Assembly (NCBI GenBank): GCA_029256105.1
Contig: JAQSYO010000020.1
Span: 62,001-126,000, forward strand
Length of the DNA: 64,000 nucleotides
Direction: 5' to 3'
From: Herbinix sp.
Lineage (GTDB): Bacteria > Bacillota > Clostridia > Lachnospirales > Lachnospiraceae
Numbering within the stretch: position 1 is the stretch's first letter; each line of letters begins with the position of its first letter. Made by a program: the position numbers and the translations under genes. Positions 54,292 through 63,858 of this stretch are shown in pieces. The notes below the pieces were generated by a model that did no database searches, had not been told where the DNA came from, and saw only the letters and a list, made by a program, of their open reading frames with translations.

Positions 54292-54872
54292 TCCTCCGTT
54301 GTCTTAATTCCATGATACATATGCACATATTCATTAATATATAACAAGAAGGACAGCAATAAGAATGCCCCACATACCAGCATCAATATATCAATTACTG
54401 TAATATTTAATGTAGGTACTGCAATTAGTACGAGCATGACTGCATAAAAAACAGTAGTGGATACTTTCCCAAACCATTTGGAGCCACTTAATTTCGTGCC
54501 TTTTTTTAACATAACCAAGCCTGCTATGAGTAAAAAAAGTTGCATAACTACAAAAAGAATTAAAAGCAAAAACATCCATTTAATTTTAACAATTAATACA
54601 AAGATAAGCGAGGCCTGTGTAAGCTTATCTGCCAATGGATCAATTATTTTTCCAAGCTCAGTAACCATATCAAATCTACGAGCGATAAATCCATCCAAAA
54701 AGTCGGTTAACCCTGACAAAAACACGACTGCTGCCGCTTTGAGGTATTCTCCCGGTTGCGCCGCTTTTATATAGAGTACAACAAAAACAGGAATTAACAG
54801 AAACCGAATATAGCATAAAATATTCGGAATGCCCCATAAATCTTTCTTAGAAAACTTAGCAACTAACTTCAT
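54288..54872 (-). CDS. pgsA: CDP-alcohol phosphatidyltransferase (PgsA-type)
   Basis: Membrane enzyme of 194 residues that probably makes phosphatidylglycerol phosphate from CDP-diacylglycerol and glycerol 3-phosphate. The DGx2ARx8Gx3Dx3D signature is visible in FLDGFIARRFDMVTELGKIIDPLADK. Four to six membrane helices are predicted. The stop overlaps the start of the AI-2E-type gene, so the two are coupled. Other CDP-alcohol transferases (for example cardiolipin synthase type) cannot be fully excluded. Confidence 0.85.
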   Translation of the reverse strand: MKLVAKFSKKDLWGIPNILCYIRFLLIPVFVVLYIKAAQPGEYLKAAAVVFLSGLTDFLDGFIARRFDMVTELGKIIDPLADKLTQASLIFVLIVKIKWMFLLLILFVVMQLFLLIAGLVMLKKGTKLSGSKWFGKVSTTVFYAVMLVLIAVPTLNITVIDILMLVCGAFLLLSFLLYINEYVHMYHGIKTTEE

Positions 54873-55576
54873 CCGCTTCCCCCCTATACGTCGTCTACAA
54901 ACTCCAATCCCCCTGTTAATTAATCGGAGTTCCTACTATTACGAATTATACTTATATTATATTTAATTTGAATGACATGTAATCTTTTATATTCATATTT
55001 ACTATAATTTTAACATAATTGTTTTGAATATGATAGATTATTTTGCCAGTTTTATATTAGAATTCGTTTAATTTCTTCTAATAATTTCATATTATCCTAG
55101 ATAATAATTATTCACTTTGCTATGCAATATCCTCCTGGTAACCAGATATCGTAATTACAAGTCAAATCATCTTTTAGAACGATAACAAAGCGAATCAGCT
55201 TCCCCTTACTATAATTTTATTCACCGAAGCAATAATTTGTCTTATTATCGTTATTATATCCAAATTTTATAATCAACGTTATGTCCTGGAGTATGTCATC
55301 GTTCTTCCGATGTATCGTCATATAAAATCATCTACCTCAATTTAAACATTAAAATAAGGACACCACTTATTACAGTAATGTCCTTATTTCAATATTAATC
55401 TACATAACTTTATCCACTATATCTACTGTATTATCCGGTCCCATATACTCCTACACCATTCAATTAAATTTGTTACTCTAAGTGAAATTAGTAATAAGAA
55501 GGACTTATAAAATATACATTGCATCCATTGTGATTAGGTGTAATTCGTTTATCCATATTGAGTTGTAAACTAAAAA
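54873..55576. other. Long intergenic region upstream of pgsA
   Basis: About 700 bp of AT-rich sequence without a plausible coding frame. It holds a hairpin listed at 55352-55389 that terminates leuS. I see no tRNA, no repeat and no transposase remnant. Confidence 0.5.
55352..55389. terminator. Hairpin downstream of leuS
   Basis: AAATAAGGACA (55352-55362) pairs with TGTCCTTATTT (55379-55389), perfect 11-bp stem with 16-nt loop, about 190 bp after leuS. Confidence 0.7.
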
Positions 55577-57985
55577 TTACTTTATTACAATGTTTACAAG
55601 TTTGCCGGGTACATAAATCTCTTTGATAATGTCTCCTGTAATCTTATCTGTAACCGCTTCTTTTGCAGCAGCAATAATCTCATCCTTGCTTGCTTCGGCT
55701 GCAACTAATACAGTTGACTTGGTCTTTCCATTGATTTGAACAGCAATCTCAAGCTCGCTGTCCTTCATCTTCTCTGGGTCATGTACCGGCCAGGTATTTA
55801 CAAAGACAGAAGTCTCATGGCCCAACTCTGACCATAATTCTTCACTTACATGAGGGATAAATGGCGCTAATAAAATAATAGCAGTTTCTAACGTTTCTCT
55901 ATCGATGCCACCAACTCTCTTAGCCAACTCCATCATTTTATTATTGTATTCCATAAATCCGCTGACAACCGTATTCAAGCTAAAGGACTCCAAGCGGGTA
56001 GTAATGTCATATACCATTCGGTTACGTAGTTTTACCATTTCCTCGGTAGGTACTACCATGCTATCCTTAGTATCCATTACCAAGTTATAGAAACGGTTGA
56101 TAAAGCGGTACACACCATCGATACCTCTGTCATCCCACTCAGAATCCAGTTCTGGAGGTCCAACGAATAACTCATACATTCTTAAAGAATCACAGCCGTA
56201 ATCATTTACCAGCGCATCCGGAGATACAACATTTCCTTTGGATTTACTCATCTTCGCGCCGTTCTTACCAATCATACCTTGATTAAAGAGCTTCGTAAAA
56301 GGTTCATCAAAATCAACCACACCGATGTCATTTAAGAACTTGGTATAGAATCTAGAGTATAATAAATGTAGTACTGCATGTTCTACACCACCGATATACA
56401 TATCCACTGGTAGCAGTTCGTGAGCCTTTTGTTTTGATACCAGTTCCTTATCATTCTTATTATCAATATAGCGTAAGAAATACCAAGAAGAACCTGCCCA
56501 CTGAGGCATGGTATTGGTCTCTCTTTTTGCCGGACCTCCACAGGTCGGACAAGTGGTATTTACCCATTCATGGATATCTGCAAGAGGTGATTCACCGGTA
56601 CCGGTCGGTTGATATTTTTCAACCTCAGGAAGTAATAATGGAAGTTGATCTTCTGGAACCGGAACCGCACCACAATGCTCACAGTGAACAATCGGGATAG
56701 GCTCACCCCAATAACGTTGTCTGGAGAATACCCAATCGCGAAGCTTAAAGTTTACAGTTTTCTTTCCAATGCCCAACTGATCCAACTGGTCCGGAACATC
56801 CTTCTTTGCCTTATCTGAATTCATACCGTTCCAATCGGCGGAATTAAGCATGATACCTGCTTCTGTGTAAGCTTGGGTCAAGTTCGGGTTTTCATTGCCA
56901 TCTGGTGAAATTACCTGAACAATTGATATACCGAATTTAGTTGCAAAATCAAAGTCTCTATCATCATGAGCCGGTACACACATAATAGCACCGGTACCAT
57001 AGTCTGCTAATACATAGTCTGATAACCAAATAGGGATTAACTTCTTAGTTAAAGGATTTAAAGCATAGCTTCCGGTAAATACACCTGTCTTTTCTTTATC
57101 CTGAAGACGGTCAACGGAGGATTTCATAGAGGATTTGAAGATATAGTCATCTACCTCAGCTTGTGTATCCTTTGTTGCAAGTTCCTTCGCCATTGCATGC
57201 TCCGGAGCCAGAACCATAAAGGTTGCACCGTATAAGGTATCCGGTCTGGTAGTGTATACACGAATTGATTTATCCGTACCATCTACCGTAAAATCAACCT
57301 CAGCACCATAGCTCTTACCAATCCAATCGGATTGCATTTTCTTAACTTTATCCGGCCAATCCAACTTGTTTAAATCATCTAAAAGACGGTCTGCATAAGC
57401 AGTAATCTTAAGCATCCATTGTTTTAAATTCTTCTTGGTAACCGGAGATCCGCAACGTTCACATTCACCATTAACAACTTCTTCATTGGCAAGACCTGTC
57501 TTACAGGAAGGACACCAGTTAATCGGCATCTGCTTCTCATATGCTAAACCAGCTTTGAACATCTTAACAAAGATCCACTGAGTCCACTTATAGAAGTTTG
57601 GATCTGTGGTATTAACCTCCATATCCCAATCATAAATTGCTGCTATTTCATCAATCTGTTTCTTAATGTTTGATACATTCTCCGCGGTGGATTTGCTTGG
57701 ATGTACGCCCATCTTAATAGCATAATTCTCTGCAGGAAGACCAAAGGCATCCCAGCCCATTGGGTGTATAATATAATAACCCTTTAAAATCTTGTATCTA
57801 CTCCAAACATCACTGATTACATAACCTCTCCAATGACCTACGTGAAGGCCGCTTCCTGACGGGTATGGAAACATATCTAAGCAGTAGTACTTCTGCTTCT
57901 GACCATCATTCACGTTAACCGGATTAGCCTCCCAACGCTTTCTCCACTTCTTTTCCACTTCCTTATGATTATAAGGTGTTGCCAT
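55577..57985 (-). CDS. leuS: Leucyl-tRNA synthetase
   Basis: Charges tRNA-Leu. The 802-residue class I enzyme has the HIGH motif in PYPSGSGLHVGHWRGY, the editing (CP1) domain from about 220 to 415 with TTRPDTLYGATFMVLAPEH, and the KMSKS loop GAKMSKSKGNVVSP. A zinc-knob-like CEHCGAVPVPEDQLP insert and a CPTCGGPAKRETNTMPQWAG segment are present. A T-box leader of 370 nt controls it. AGGAGTTAATT precedes the ATG. Confidence 0.98.
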   Translation of the reverse strand: MATPYNHKEVEKKWRKRWEANPVNVNDGQKQKYYCLDMFPYPSGSGLHVGHWRGYVISDVWSRYKILKGYYIIHPMGWDAFGLPAENYAIKMGVHPSKSTAENVSNIKKQIDEIAAIYDWDMEVNTTDPNFYKWTQWIFVKMFKAGLAYEKQMPINWCPSCKTGLANEEVVNGECERCGSPVTKKNLKQWMLKITAYADRLLDDLNKLDWPDKVKKMQSDWIGKSYGAEVDFTVDGTDKSIRVYTTRPDTLYGATFMVLAPEHAMAKELATKDTQAEVDDYIFKSSMKSSVDRLQDKEKTGVFTGSYALNPLTKKLIPIWLSDYVLADYGTGAIMCVPAHDDRDFDFATKFGISIVQVISPDGNENPNLTQAYTEAGIMLNSADWNGMNSDKAKKDVPDQLDQLGIGKKTVNFKLRDWVFSRQRYWGEPIPIVHCEHCGAVPVPEDQLPLLLPEVEKYQPTGTGESPLADIHEWVNTTCPTCGGPAKRETNTMPQWAGSSWYFLRYIDNKNDKELVSKQKAHELLPVDMYIGGVEHAVLHLLYSRFYTKFLNDIGVVDFDEPFTKLFNQGMIGKNGAKMSKSKGNVVSPDALVNDYGCDSLRMYELFVGPPELDSEWDDRGIDGVYRFINRFYNLVMDTKDSMVVPTEEMVKLRNRMVYDITTRLESFSLNTVVSGFMEYNNKMMELAKRVGGIDRETLETAIILLAPFIPHVSEELWSELGHETSVFVNTWPVHDPEKMKDSELEIAVQINGKTKSTVLVAAEASKDEIIAAAKEAVTDKITGDIIKEIYVPGKLVNIVIK

Positions 57986-58076
57986 AATTAACTCCTCCTA
58001 TAAAATTTAAATTAATCCATTCTGTTTGTTTTCCCAAATAATTAACTTCCTTAGTGATACTTTTGAATATAAAAAA

Positions 58077-58355
58077 ACCTCCCGCCTCATAAAAGAGACG
58101 AAAGGTTAACTTCCGTGGTACCACTCTGCTTCGTATTTCTTGCAACAAATAACTTAGCTAAAATCTTATTATTTGATCAATAAAAATACGCACTTTTCTT
58201 CGATAACGGGAATACCGCTCCAGCTTACTTAAGTTCAGCGGGAGAGCTCAAAGGCGAGTTGGGAGTCTGTTGCTACTGCCTTACACCAACCGGCAGCTCT
58301 CTGAAAGCACATTTTCTCTTACTATTCCTTATCCATGCTTTTTTCATAATGAATA
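58077..58355 (-). promoter_or_regulatory. T-box leader of leuS
   Basis: The minus-strand leader contains the antiterminator T-box AGAGTGGTACCACGG (58113-58127) and a terminator of 12 pairs (with G-U) at 58077-58106 followed by TTTTTTTAT. A stem I region lies at about 58200-58320, with the AGAGAGCTGCCGGTTGGTG start. Uncharged tRNA-Leu would stabilise the antiterminator and raise leuS expression. The specifier codon is probably a Leu codon (CTC near GAGCTC), but I could not fold it exactly. Confidence 0.92.
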
Positions 58356-58361
58356 TATAAT

Positions 58362-58390
58362 AATATAGCTTTGACTTACCTATTTGTCAA
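58362..58390 (-). promoter_or_regulatory. leuS promoter
   Basis: Minus-strand TTGACA (58385-58390), 17 bp, TATATT (58362-58367). Transcription begins near 58355, upstream of the T-box leader. Confidence 0.8.
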
Positions 58391-58457
58391 GGTTTTTTAA
58401 CAAGTTTCGGTATTGCATAGCATATACTTAATTCGAAACAGGCATTTCGGAGCGTCT

Positions 58458-59087
58458 ATGAGCTATATTACTAATTTTATCTACGAGTACGGCTTAACCG
58501 CCATGTTTATTATAATACTTCTGGAGTATGCTTGCTTTCCTGTTTCTAGCGAAATTGTTCTTCCCTTTTCCGGTGCTGTAGCTTCCATTAATGATACTAA
58601 TTTCTTCGTCATTCTTCCACTTAGTATCCTTGCAGGCTTAATTGGTACAGGAATTTGCTATACCATCGGATGGTTTGGCGGTGGGGCAATTCTAAATGGG
58701 ATAATGAGAAAATTTCCAAAGACGAGAAAAGGAATTGATTCTGCTTATGATAAATTCAAGCTACATGGTGCCAGCGCAGTATGTATCGGAAGAGTAATTC
58801 CCCTAATACGAACTTACATTGCCTTAATTGCAGGTGCATCTAAATTAAATCCCGTTACTTACTTTGCTGCTTCTGCTCTTGGTATTGCAATTTGGAATAC
58901 CTTGCTGATTGGCCTTGGGTATATTCTAAGGGAAAATTATAAACAAGTCGGTGAATATTATGCCCGGTATAAGCATAATTTAATTCCTGTTGTTGCAATT
59001 TGTTTAACAGCCATTGTGATAAATTTGATTTATCAGAAGAGGAAAAAGAAAAAATTGCAACGTTCAATAAGGGAAGTTATAGATTGA
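58458..59087 (+). CDS. DedA-family membrane protein
   Basis: Membrane protein of 209 residues of the DedA/SNARE-associated (VTT) family, with members that act as lipid scramblases or in undecaprenyl-phosphate recycling. The signatures are LEYACFPVSSEIVLPFSGAVAS near the N-terminus and the GRVIPLIRTYIALIAGASKL stretch with the conserved Arg. Five to six membrane segments are predicted and the C-terminus is highly basic. ATG 58458 with CGGAGCG upstream is preferred to the frame extension to 58413. It stands alone. Confidence 0.9.
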   Translation: MSYITNFIYEYGLTAMFIIILLEYACFPVSSEIVLPFSGAVASINDTNFFVILPLSILAGLIGTGICYTIGWFGGGAILNGIMRKFPKTRKGIDSAYDKFKLHGASAVCIGRVIPLIRTYIALIAGASKLNPVTYFAASALGIAIWNTLLIGLGYILRENYKQVGEYYARYKHNLIPVVAICLTAIVINLIYQKRKKKKLQRSIREVID

Positions 59088-59182
59088 AAATTTAGGTCAT
59101 CAACAGGAAGTTCAATATCTGTACTGTACGGAAGCGCAGGAGCTTACCTAAGGCGGATTATAAGTACATTATAAGGCACATA

Positions 59183-59245
59183 AATAGAACAACTCCAATT
59201 ATAATGTTCCCTAAGAGGGGAAGGCCATAATGGAGTTGTTCTATT
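59183..59245 (+). terminator. Terminator region after the DedA gene
   Basis: AATAGAACAACTCCA (59183-59197) pairs perfectly with TGGAGTTGTTCTATT (59231-59245), 15 bp, with a 33-nt interior. Confidence 0.7.
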
Positions 59246-59272
59246 ATGTATAGTTGTATTCAATACCTAGAG

Positions 59273-59375
59273 CAGGGTGCAGGGAGGATGGAGAAGGGGG
59301 CTTTGGAAAACATATTACAATCGATTGCAGTCCTCCGTTTTCCCAAGTCCCCTTCTCCATCCTCTCTGCACCCTG
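59273..59375. repeat. GC-rich 103-bp inverted repeat
   Basis: 28-bp arms (59273-59300 and 59348-59375) starting CAGGGTGCAGGGAGGATGGA differ at one or two positions, and the interior continues to pair (ACAATCGATTGCAG region). The element is GC-rich in an AT-rich setting. It resembles a REP/MITE-type palindromic element or an RNA hairpin. Confidence 0.75.
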
Positions 59376-59391
59376 TCGATGACCTAAATTA

Positions 59392-60765
59392 TTATTTTCT
59401 TGATATTATGTTATTATTCACGATAGATTTACTCTCCCATTTACCAGAGGCTACTCTAAAGATACCTACTAACGCGGTAATGAACCAATTGAGTGAGGTT
59501 GCCCACCATATACCATGGAAACCGATGTAAAGAGATAAAACATTGGCGAAGGTGACCCTGCAGATAACTTCAGTAAAGCCCATAGCCAACGGGACATTAA
59601 TATCTCCGGCTCCACTCAAAAAATTTCTCGTAACAAAGATAATGCCTACTGCAGTATAGAAGAAGCAAGTAATCCGAATTGCTTGAACGCCAGTGGTGAC
59701 AACATCAAAATCTTCTTTCTTCGTAAAAAGTCTCATGATATATTCGCCACCGAAATACATAACCGGTAACATAATGATACTAAATGCAATTATGATGACC
59801 ATTGCTGATTTAAAACCCTTCTTCGCTCGATCAATTCTTCCTGCACCTACATTTTGACCTGCAAAGGAGGCTAGAGCAGCACCGACAGACATACCAGGCT
59901 GTAATACCAATTGTTCAATTCTAGATACAACTGTATTTGCAGCAATTACTACTTCACTATAACTATTTATGACACTTTGCAATGCCATCATAGAAACGGA
60001 TACTAAAGAATTCTGAAGTGCTACCGGTAACCCAAGACGAATACATTTTTTAAATATTTCTTTGTCCAGTTTAAATTCTTTTAAAGGTATTCGAAGAATC
60101 TTAACCTTTTTCATAGCATATATTATACAGCCGATTGCTGAAATAATCTGAGAGATAATTGTCGCTATCGCAACACCGGGTACATCCCAGTGGAATACAA
60201 CTACGAATAGAAGATCTAACACTACATTAAGTACGCTGGCTACAGCTAAAAATATCAAAGGTGTAACCGAATCGCCTAATGCTCTCAGTACAGCAGCCAT
60301 TCCGTTATAACAAGATACGCCAAGAATACCAGCAAAGGTTATCTTCATATAAATATCGGATTGGTCTATAATGGATTCCGGTGTATTTAATAACTCCAAT
60401 AACCAATGACTTGAGATAAATCCTATAATACCCATGATAATAGATACACCAATAATAATATACGTTGCAGTTGCAAATCCTTTTCTAACATTCTCATATT
60501 CCTTCGCACCAAAATACTGTGCAAGTACTATGGATATTCCAGCGGATAAGCCAAAGGTTAAACCTATGATTAAAAATACCAGTGATCCGGTAGCTCCTAC
60601 TGCTGCTAATGCATCACTACCTACAAATTTACCTACAACGATGGAATCTACCATATTATAAAATTGTTGAAATAGATTACCTACTAACATCGGCAATGAA
60701 AATTTAATAATTAATTTCGCGGGGGAACCGCTCGTCATATCTCTTGTAATTGATTTTTCTTGCAT
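59392..60765 (-). CDS. MATE-family multidrug/metabolite exporter
   Basis: Cation-coupled exporter of 457 residues with twelve predicted helices. MATE features are SLPMLVGNLFQQFYNMVDSIVVGKFVGSDALAAVGA in the first bundle and the equivalent GLPVALQNSLVSVSMMALQSVIN in the second. ATG 60765 (MQEKSITRDMTSGSP) has AGAGGTGTAGG in front; the frame extends 39 bp upstream. The substrate is unknown. It stands alone on the minus strand. Confidence 0.92.
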   Translation of the reverse strand: MQEKSITRDMTSGSPAKLIIKFSLPMLVGNLFQQFYNMVDSIVVGKFVGSDALAAVGATGSLVFLIIGLTFGLSAGISIVLAQYFGAKEYENVRKGFATATYIIIGVSIIMGIIGFISSHWLLELLNTPESIIDQSDIYMKITFAGILGVSCYNGMAAVLRALGDSVTPLIFLAVASVLNVVLDLLFVVVFHWDVPGVAIATIISQIISAIGCIIYAMKKVKILRIPLKEFKLDKEIFKKCIRLGLPVALQNSLVSVSMMALQSVINSYSEVVIAANTVVSRIEQLVLQPGMSVGAALASFAGQNVGAGRIDRAKKGFKSAMVIIIAFSIIMLPVMYFGGEYIMRLFTKKEDFDVVTTGVQAIRITCFFYTAVGIIFVTRNFLSGAGDINVPLAMGFTEVICRVTFANVLSLYIGFHGIWWATSLNWFITALVGIFRVASGKWESKSIVNNNIISRK

Positions 60766-61077
60766 CCTACACCTCTTTAATTTGTTGTACAATTTATCTT
60801 GCATAATTCTTTTATTATATTCCCTTAAATATTTCCTTAAATGTTCCCTTGTTTCTCTATATTTTAAATTATATTCTGGCTACTAGTCAAATTAATATCA
60901 AGTCCTTCGGATTATTCTCACTCGATGTATTATACTCTGATTAAACCAGATGTAAATGTTTTATTTCATAAAGAAGATGTCTTATAAGTGGTACAACAGT
61001 AGTGTAATCCATTCATATTCCCAAGCTCTCATCATATAATTAAAAGAAGATTTACCATATCAGGAGAGAACATCGCG
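60766..61077. other. Intergenic, divergent MATE and ATPase genes
   Basis: 312 bp without a gene. AT-rich with CCCTTAAATATTTCCTTAAATGTTCCCTT direct repeats near 60820. The GGAGAGAACATCGCG site precedes the ATPase ATG. Confidence 0.4.
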
Positions 61078-63786
61078 ATGCAGTGGCACAGTATATCTAT
61101 AGAAGAGACCTTAAAAAAATTAGACGTTTCAATGGATCAAGGATTGTCTATTAAAGAAGCTAAACTAAGACAGCAAACGTTCGGTCGAAATATTTTGGAA
61201 GCAAAGAAGGGCAAGAACATTCTTCTGAAGTTCTTTGCGCAATTTGCAGATTTCATGATAATAATCTTGATTTTCGCTGCGATAATATCCTTTGTCGTAT
61301 CTTATTTGGATGGAGAGCCGGATTATGTCGATCCGATCATTATATTATGTATCATAATAGTAAATGCAACACTCGGCGTAATGCAGGAAGCTAAAGCTGA
61401 GAAAGCTTTGGAGGCACTGAAGAAAATGTCTGCTCCCTCAGCACATGTTCTTCGTGATGGAATGGTCACAATGATTGATTCTGCGGAACTTGTACCAGGT
61501 GATATTATTCTATTAGAAACGGGAGGCTTTGTTCCCGCCGATGCGCGATTAATCACTGCCGTAAATCTGAAAGTGGAGGAAGCCTCCCTTACCGGAGAAT
61601 CCCATCCGGTTGATAAGATTGCAGAGGTTCGATTAAATCCGGATACAAACCTAGCCGACCGTGTCAACTTGGTTCTGGCTACTAGTACTGTGACATACGG
61701 AAGAGGTCTTGCGATTGTAACAGAGACAGGAATGAATACACAGGTTGGACATATCGCTAGGCTAATTATGGAAGATGAGACTCCGATGACTCCCTTGCAA
61801 AAGCGTCTTGCTAAAACGGGTAAGGTACTCGGGATTGCTGCTCTCGTCATCTGTGCTGTTATATTTGTTATGGGCTTATTAAAAAAGTTACCCGTATTTG
61901 ATATGTTCATGACCTCAGTAAGTCTTGCGGTAGCTGCAATACCGGAGGGACTCCCTGCAATTGTAACAATAATGCTTTCCTTAGGTGTTCAGCGAATGGC
62001 ACGAAAGAATGCTGTAATCCGAAAGCTTCCGGCAGTTGAAACCCTAGGAAGTGCTACCGTTATATGTTCTGATAAAACTGGTACGTTAACGCAAAATGTT
62101 ATGACCGTAACACAGATCTGCTCCATCGGTGGTAAGGAAAAGATGAACACCGAATTTGGTACATTTTTACTGTCTCATGCTGCACTATGCAATGATGCTA
62201 TCCTTCATGTTGATAAAGAAGCTGTAACTTTAAATGGCGAACCAACTGAAAAGGCCTTAGTTCTAGCTGCCTATCAAGCAGGTTCCAATAAATTAAATCT
62301 AGATATAACATTTCCTCGTGTAAACGAAATACCCTTTGATTCCGCAAGGAAGTTGATGACTACCGTTCATAAATCCACTGATAGCACTTATCGAAGTATT
62401 ACAAAAGGTGCCTTTGATTTTATGATCAACCGTTGTACCTCTTTTTATCAAAATGGTAAGCAATATCCTTTTACAAGTAAGGAAAAAAGTCGCCTGAATA
62501 TATTGAATGATATGATGACTGATAAGGCCCTCCGTGTAATCGCAGTTGCTTATAAGAACCTACCAAAATCAAACACGAATTGGGACGCCTCTGAGTTGGA
62601 ACGTGACTTAACTTTTATTGGACTTATCGGAATGATTGATCCTCCGAGAGATGAGGTAAAAGAAGCTGTTTTTCTCTGCCGACAGGCTGGAATAAAACCG
62701 ATAATGATTACCGGAGACCATGTATTAACCGCCAAAGCAATTGCTAGGGAGCTTGGAATTCTTGCCGATGGGGATGAGGCTATTACCGGAGATGTGCTCT
62801 CCCGTATGAGTAATGAGCAATTATCTGATAACATTTACCGTTACAGTGTTTTTGCACGTGTTTCTCCTGAACATAAGGTTCGTATTGTAAAAGCCTTCCA
62901 AAGTAGGGGCGAGGTCGTAGCTATGACCGGTGATGGGGTAAATGATGCTCCTGCCTTAAATACCGCAGATATTGGCTGCGCAATGGGCATTACCGGAACA
63001 GATGTAGCAAAGAATGCAGCAGATATGATCCTTACCGATGATAATTTTGCTACAATTGTATCTGCTGTAAAGGAAGGTCGTGGCATTTATGATAATATTA
63101 AGAAAGCAGTTCACTTCCTACTATCCAGTAATATCGGAGAGATCCTAACGATATTTGTTGCAATTTTATTTGGATTACCCACTCCCTTAGTTGCTGTACA
63201 ATTATTATGGGTAAACCTTGTGACCGACTCCCTTCCTGCAATTGCCCTTGGGGTTGAACCTGCTGACAAAGATATAATGAAGAAAAAACCGGTATCTCCA
63301 AGCAAAGGAATGTTTGCAGATGGTCTTGCAATCCGTATTGTTTTTGAAGGTATTATGATTGGTTCGTTGGCTTTATTAGCATTCGTGATCGGTATTCATT
63401 ATTATGATTCCCCTGCACTCATACGCTCCTTATCAGAACAAACGGATCATAGTGCTTTACCCGGTACCTACATTCCTTGGGTCGGAAGAACCATGGCCTT
63501 TGCCGTACTTAGTCTCTCTCAATTATTTCATTCCTTTAATATGCGAAGTGAACACTCCCTTTCTCAAATAGGCATCTTTAGCAACAAGAAACTTGTATAC
63601 TCCTTTATTATATGTGCGTTCCTACAAATTTCAGTAATAACCTTTCCACCTTTGGCCAAGATATTTCAAATTGTCCCCTTAACAGCAAGGCAGTGGGCAA
63701 TTACTCTATTCCTCTCCTTTGTCCCGATAGTGGCCGTGGAATTACAGAAAAAATTTAACTCTCTACATAAAAATTCAGTAGGATAA
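61078..63786 (+). CDS. P-type cation ATPase (Ca2+-type, P2)
   Basis: Cation-transporting ATPase of 902 residues. The N-terminal cation-ATPase domain (about 1-70) precedes the E1-E2 domain with LTGESHPVDK. The membrane motif AAIPEGLPAIVTIMLSLGVQRMA is typical of P2 (SERCA/PMR1-like) pumps. The phosphorylation site is CSDKTGTLTQN (Asp333 region), with later TGDGVNDAPALNTADIG. The C-terminal six-helix region follows. Ca2+ or Mn2+ export is likely. It is monocistronic and its stop is followed by a weak hairpin. Confidence 0.95.
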   Translation: MQWHSISIEETLKKLDVSMDQGLSIKEAKLRQQTFGRNILEAKKGKNILLKFFAQFADFMIIILIFAAIISFVVSYLDGEPDYVDPIIILCIIIVNATLGVMQEAKAEKALEALKKMSAPSAHVLRDGMVTMIDSAELVPGDIILLETGGFVPADARLITAVNLKVEEASLTGESHPVDKIAEVRLNPDTNLADRVNLVLATSTVTYGRGLAIVTETGMNTQVGHIARLIMEDETPMTPLQKRLAKTGKVLGIAALVICAVIFVMGLLKKLPVFDMFMTSVSLAVAAIPEGLPAIVTIMLSLGVQRMARKNAVIRKLPAVETLGSATVICSDKTGTLTQNVMTVTQICSIGGKEKMNTEFGTFLLSHAALCNDAILHVDKEAVTLNGEPTEKALVLAAYQAGSNKLNLDITFPRVNEIPFDSARKLMTTVHKSTDSTYRSITKGAFDFMINRCTSFYQNGKQYPFTSKEKSRLNILNDMMTDKALRVIAVAYKNLPKSNTNWDASELERDLTFIGLIGMIDPPRDEVKEAVFLCRQAGIKPIMITGDHVLTAKAIARELGILADGDEAITGDVLSRMSNEQLSDNIYRYSVFARVSPEHKVRIVKAFQSRGEVVAMTGDGVNDAPALNTADIGCAMGITGTDVAKNAADMILTDDNFATIVSAVKEGRGIYDNIKKAVHFLLSSNIGEILTIFVAILFGLPTPLVAVQLLWVNLVTDSLPAIALGVEPADKDIMKKKPVSPSKGMFADGLAIRIVFEGIMIGSLALLAFVIGIHYYDSPALIRSLSEQTDHSALPGTYIPWVGRTMAFAVLSLSQLFHSFNMRSEHSLSQIGIFSNKKLVYSFIICAFLQISVITFPPLAKIFQIVPLTARQWAITLFLSFVPIVAVELQKKFNSLHKNSVG

Positions 63787-63828
63787 ATTATACTAACAAT
63801 ACGCGAAAGAATTCCATAATGAATTTCT

Positions 63829-63858
63829 CAAGTGTTAAGGTGATCTTTCTTAACACTT
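63829..63858 (+). terminator. Weak terminator after the ATPase gene
   Basis: AAGTGTTAAG pairs with CTTAACACTT (10 bp, loop of about 9 nt), followed by TTGGATTCTCATTTT. From 63860 to the end of the window I see no gene. Confidence 0.6.

Noticed and set aside
59246..59530. 94-codon open frame across the GC-rich palindrome
   Set aside because: It runs through both arms of the inverted repeat and into the antisense of the MATE gene, and it has no ribosome-binding site; it is better explained by the palindrome.
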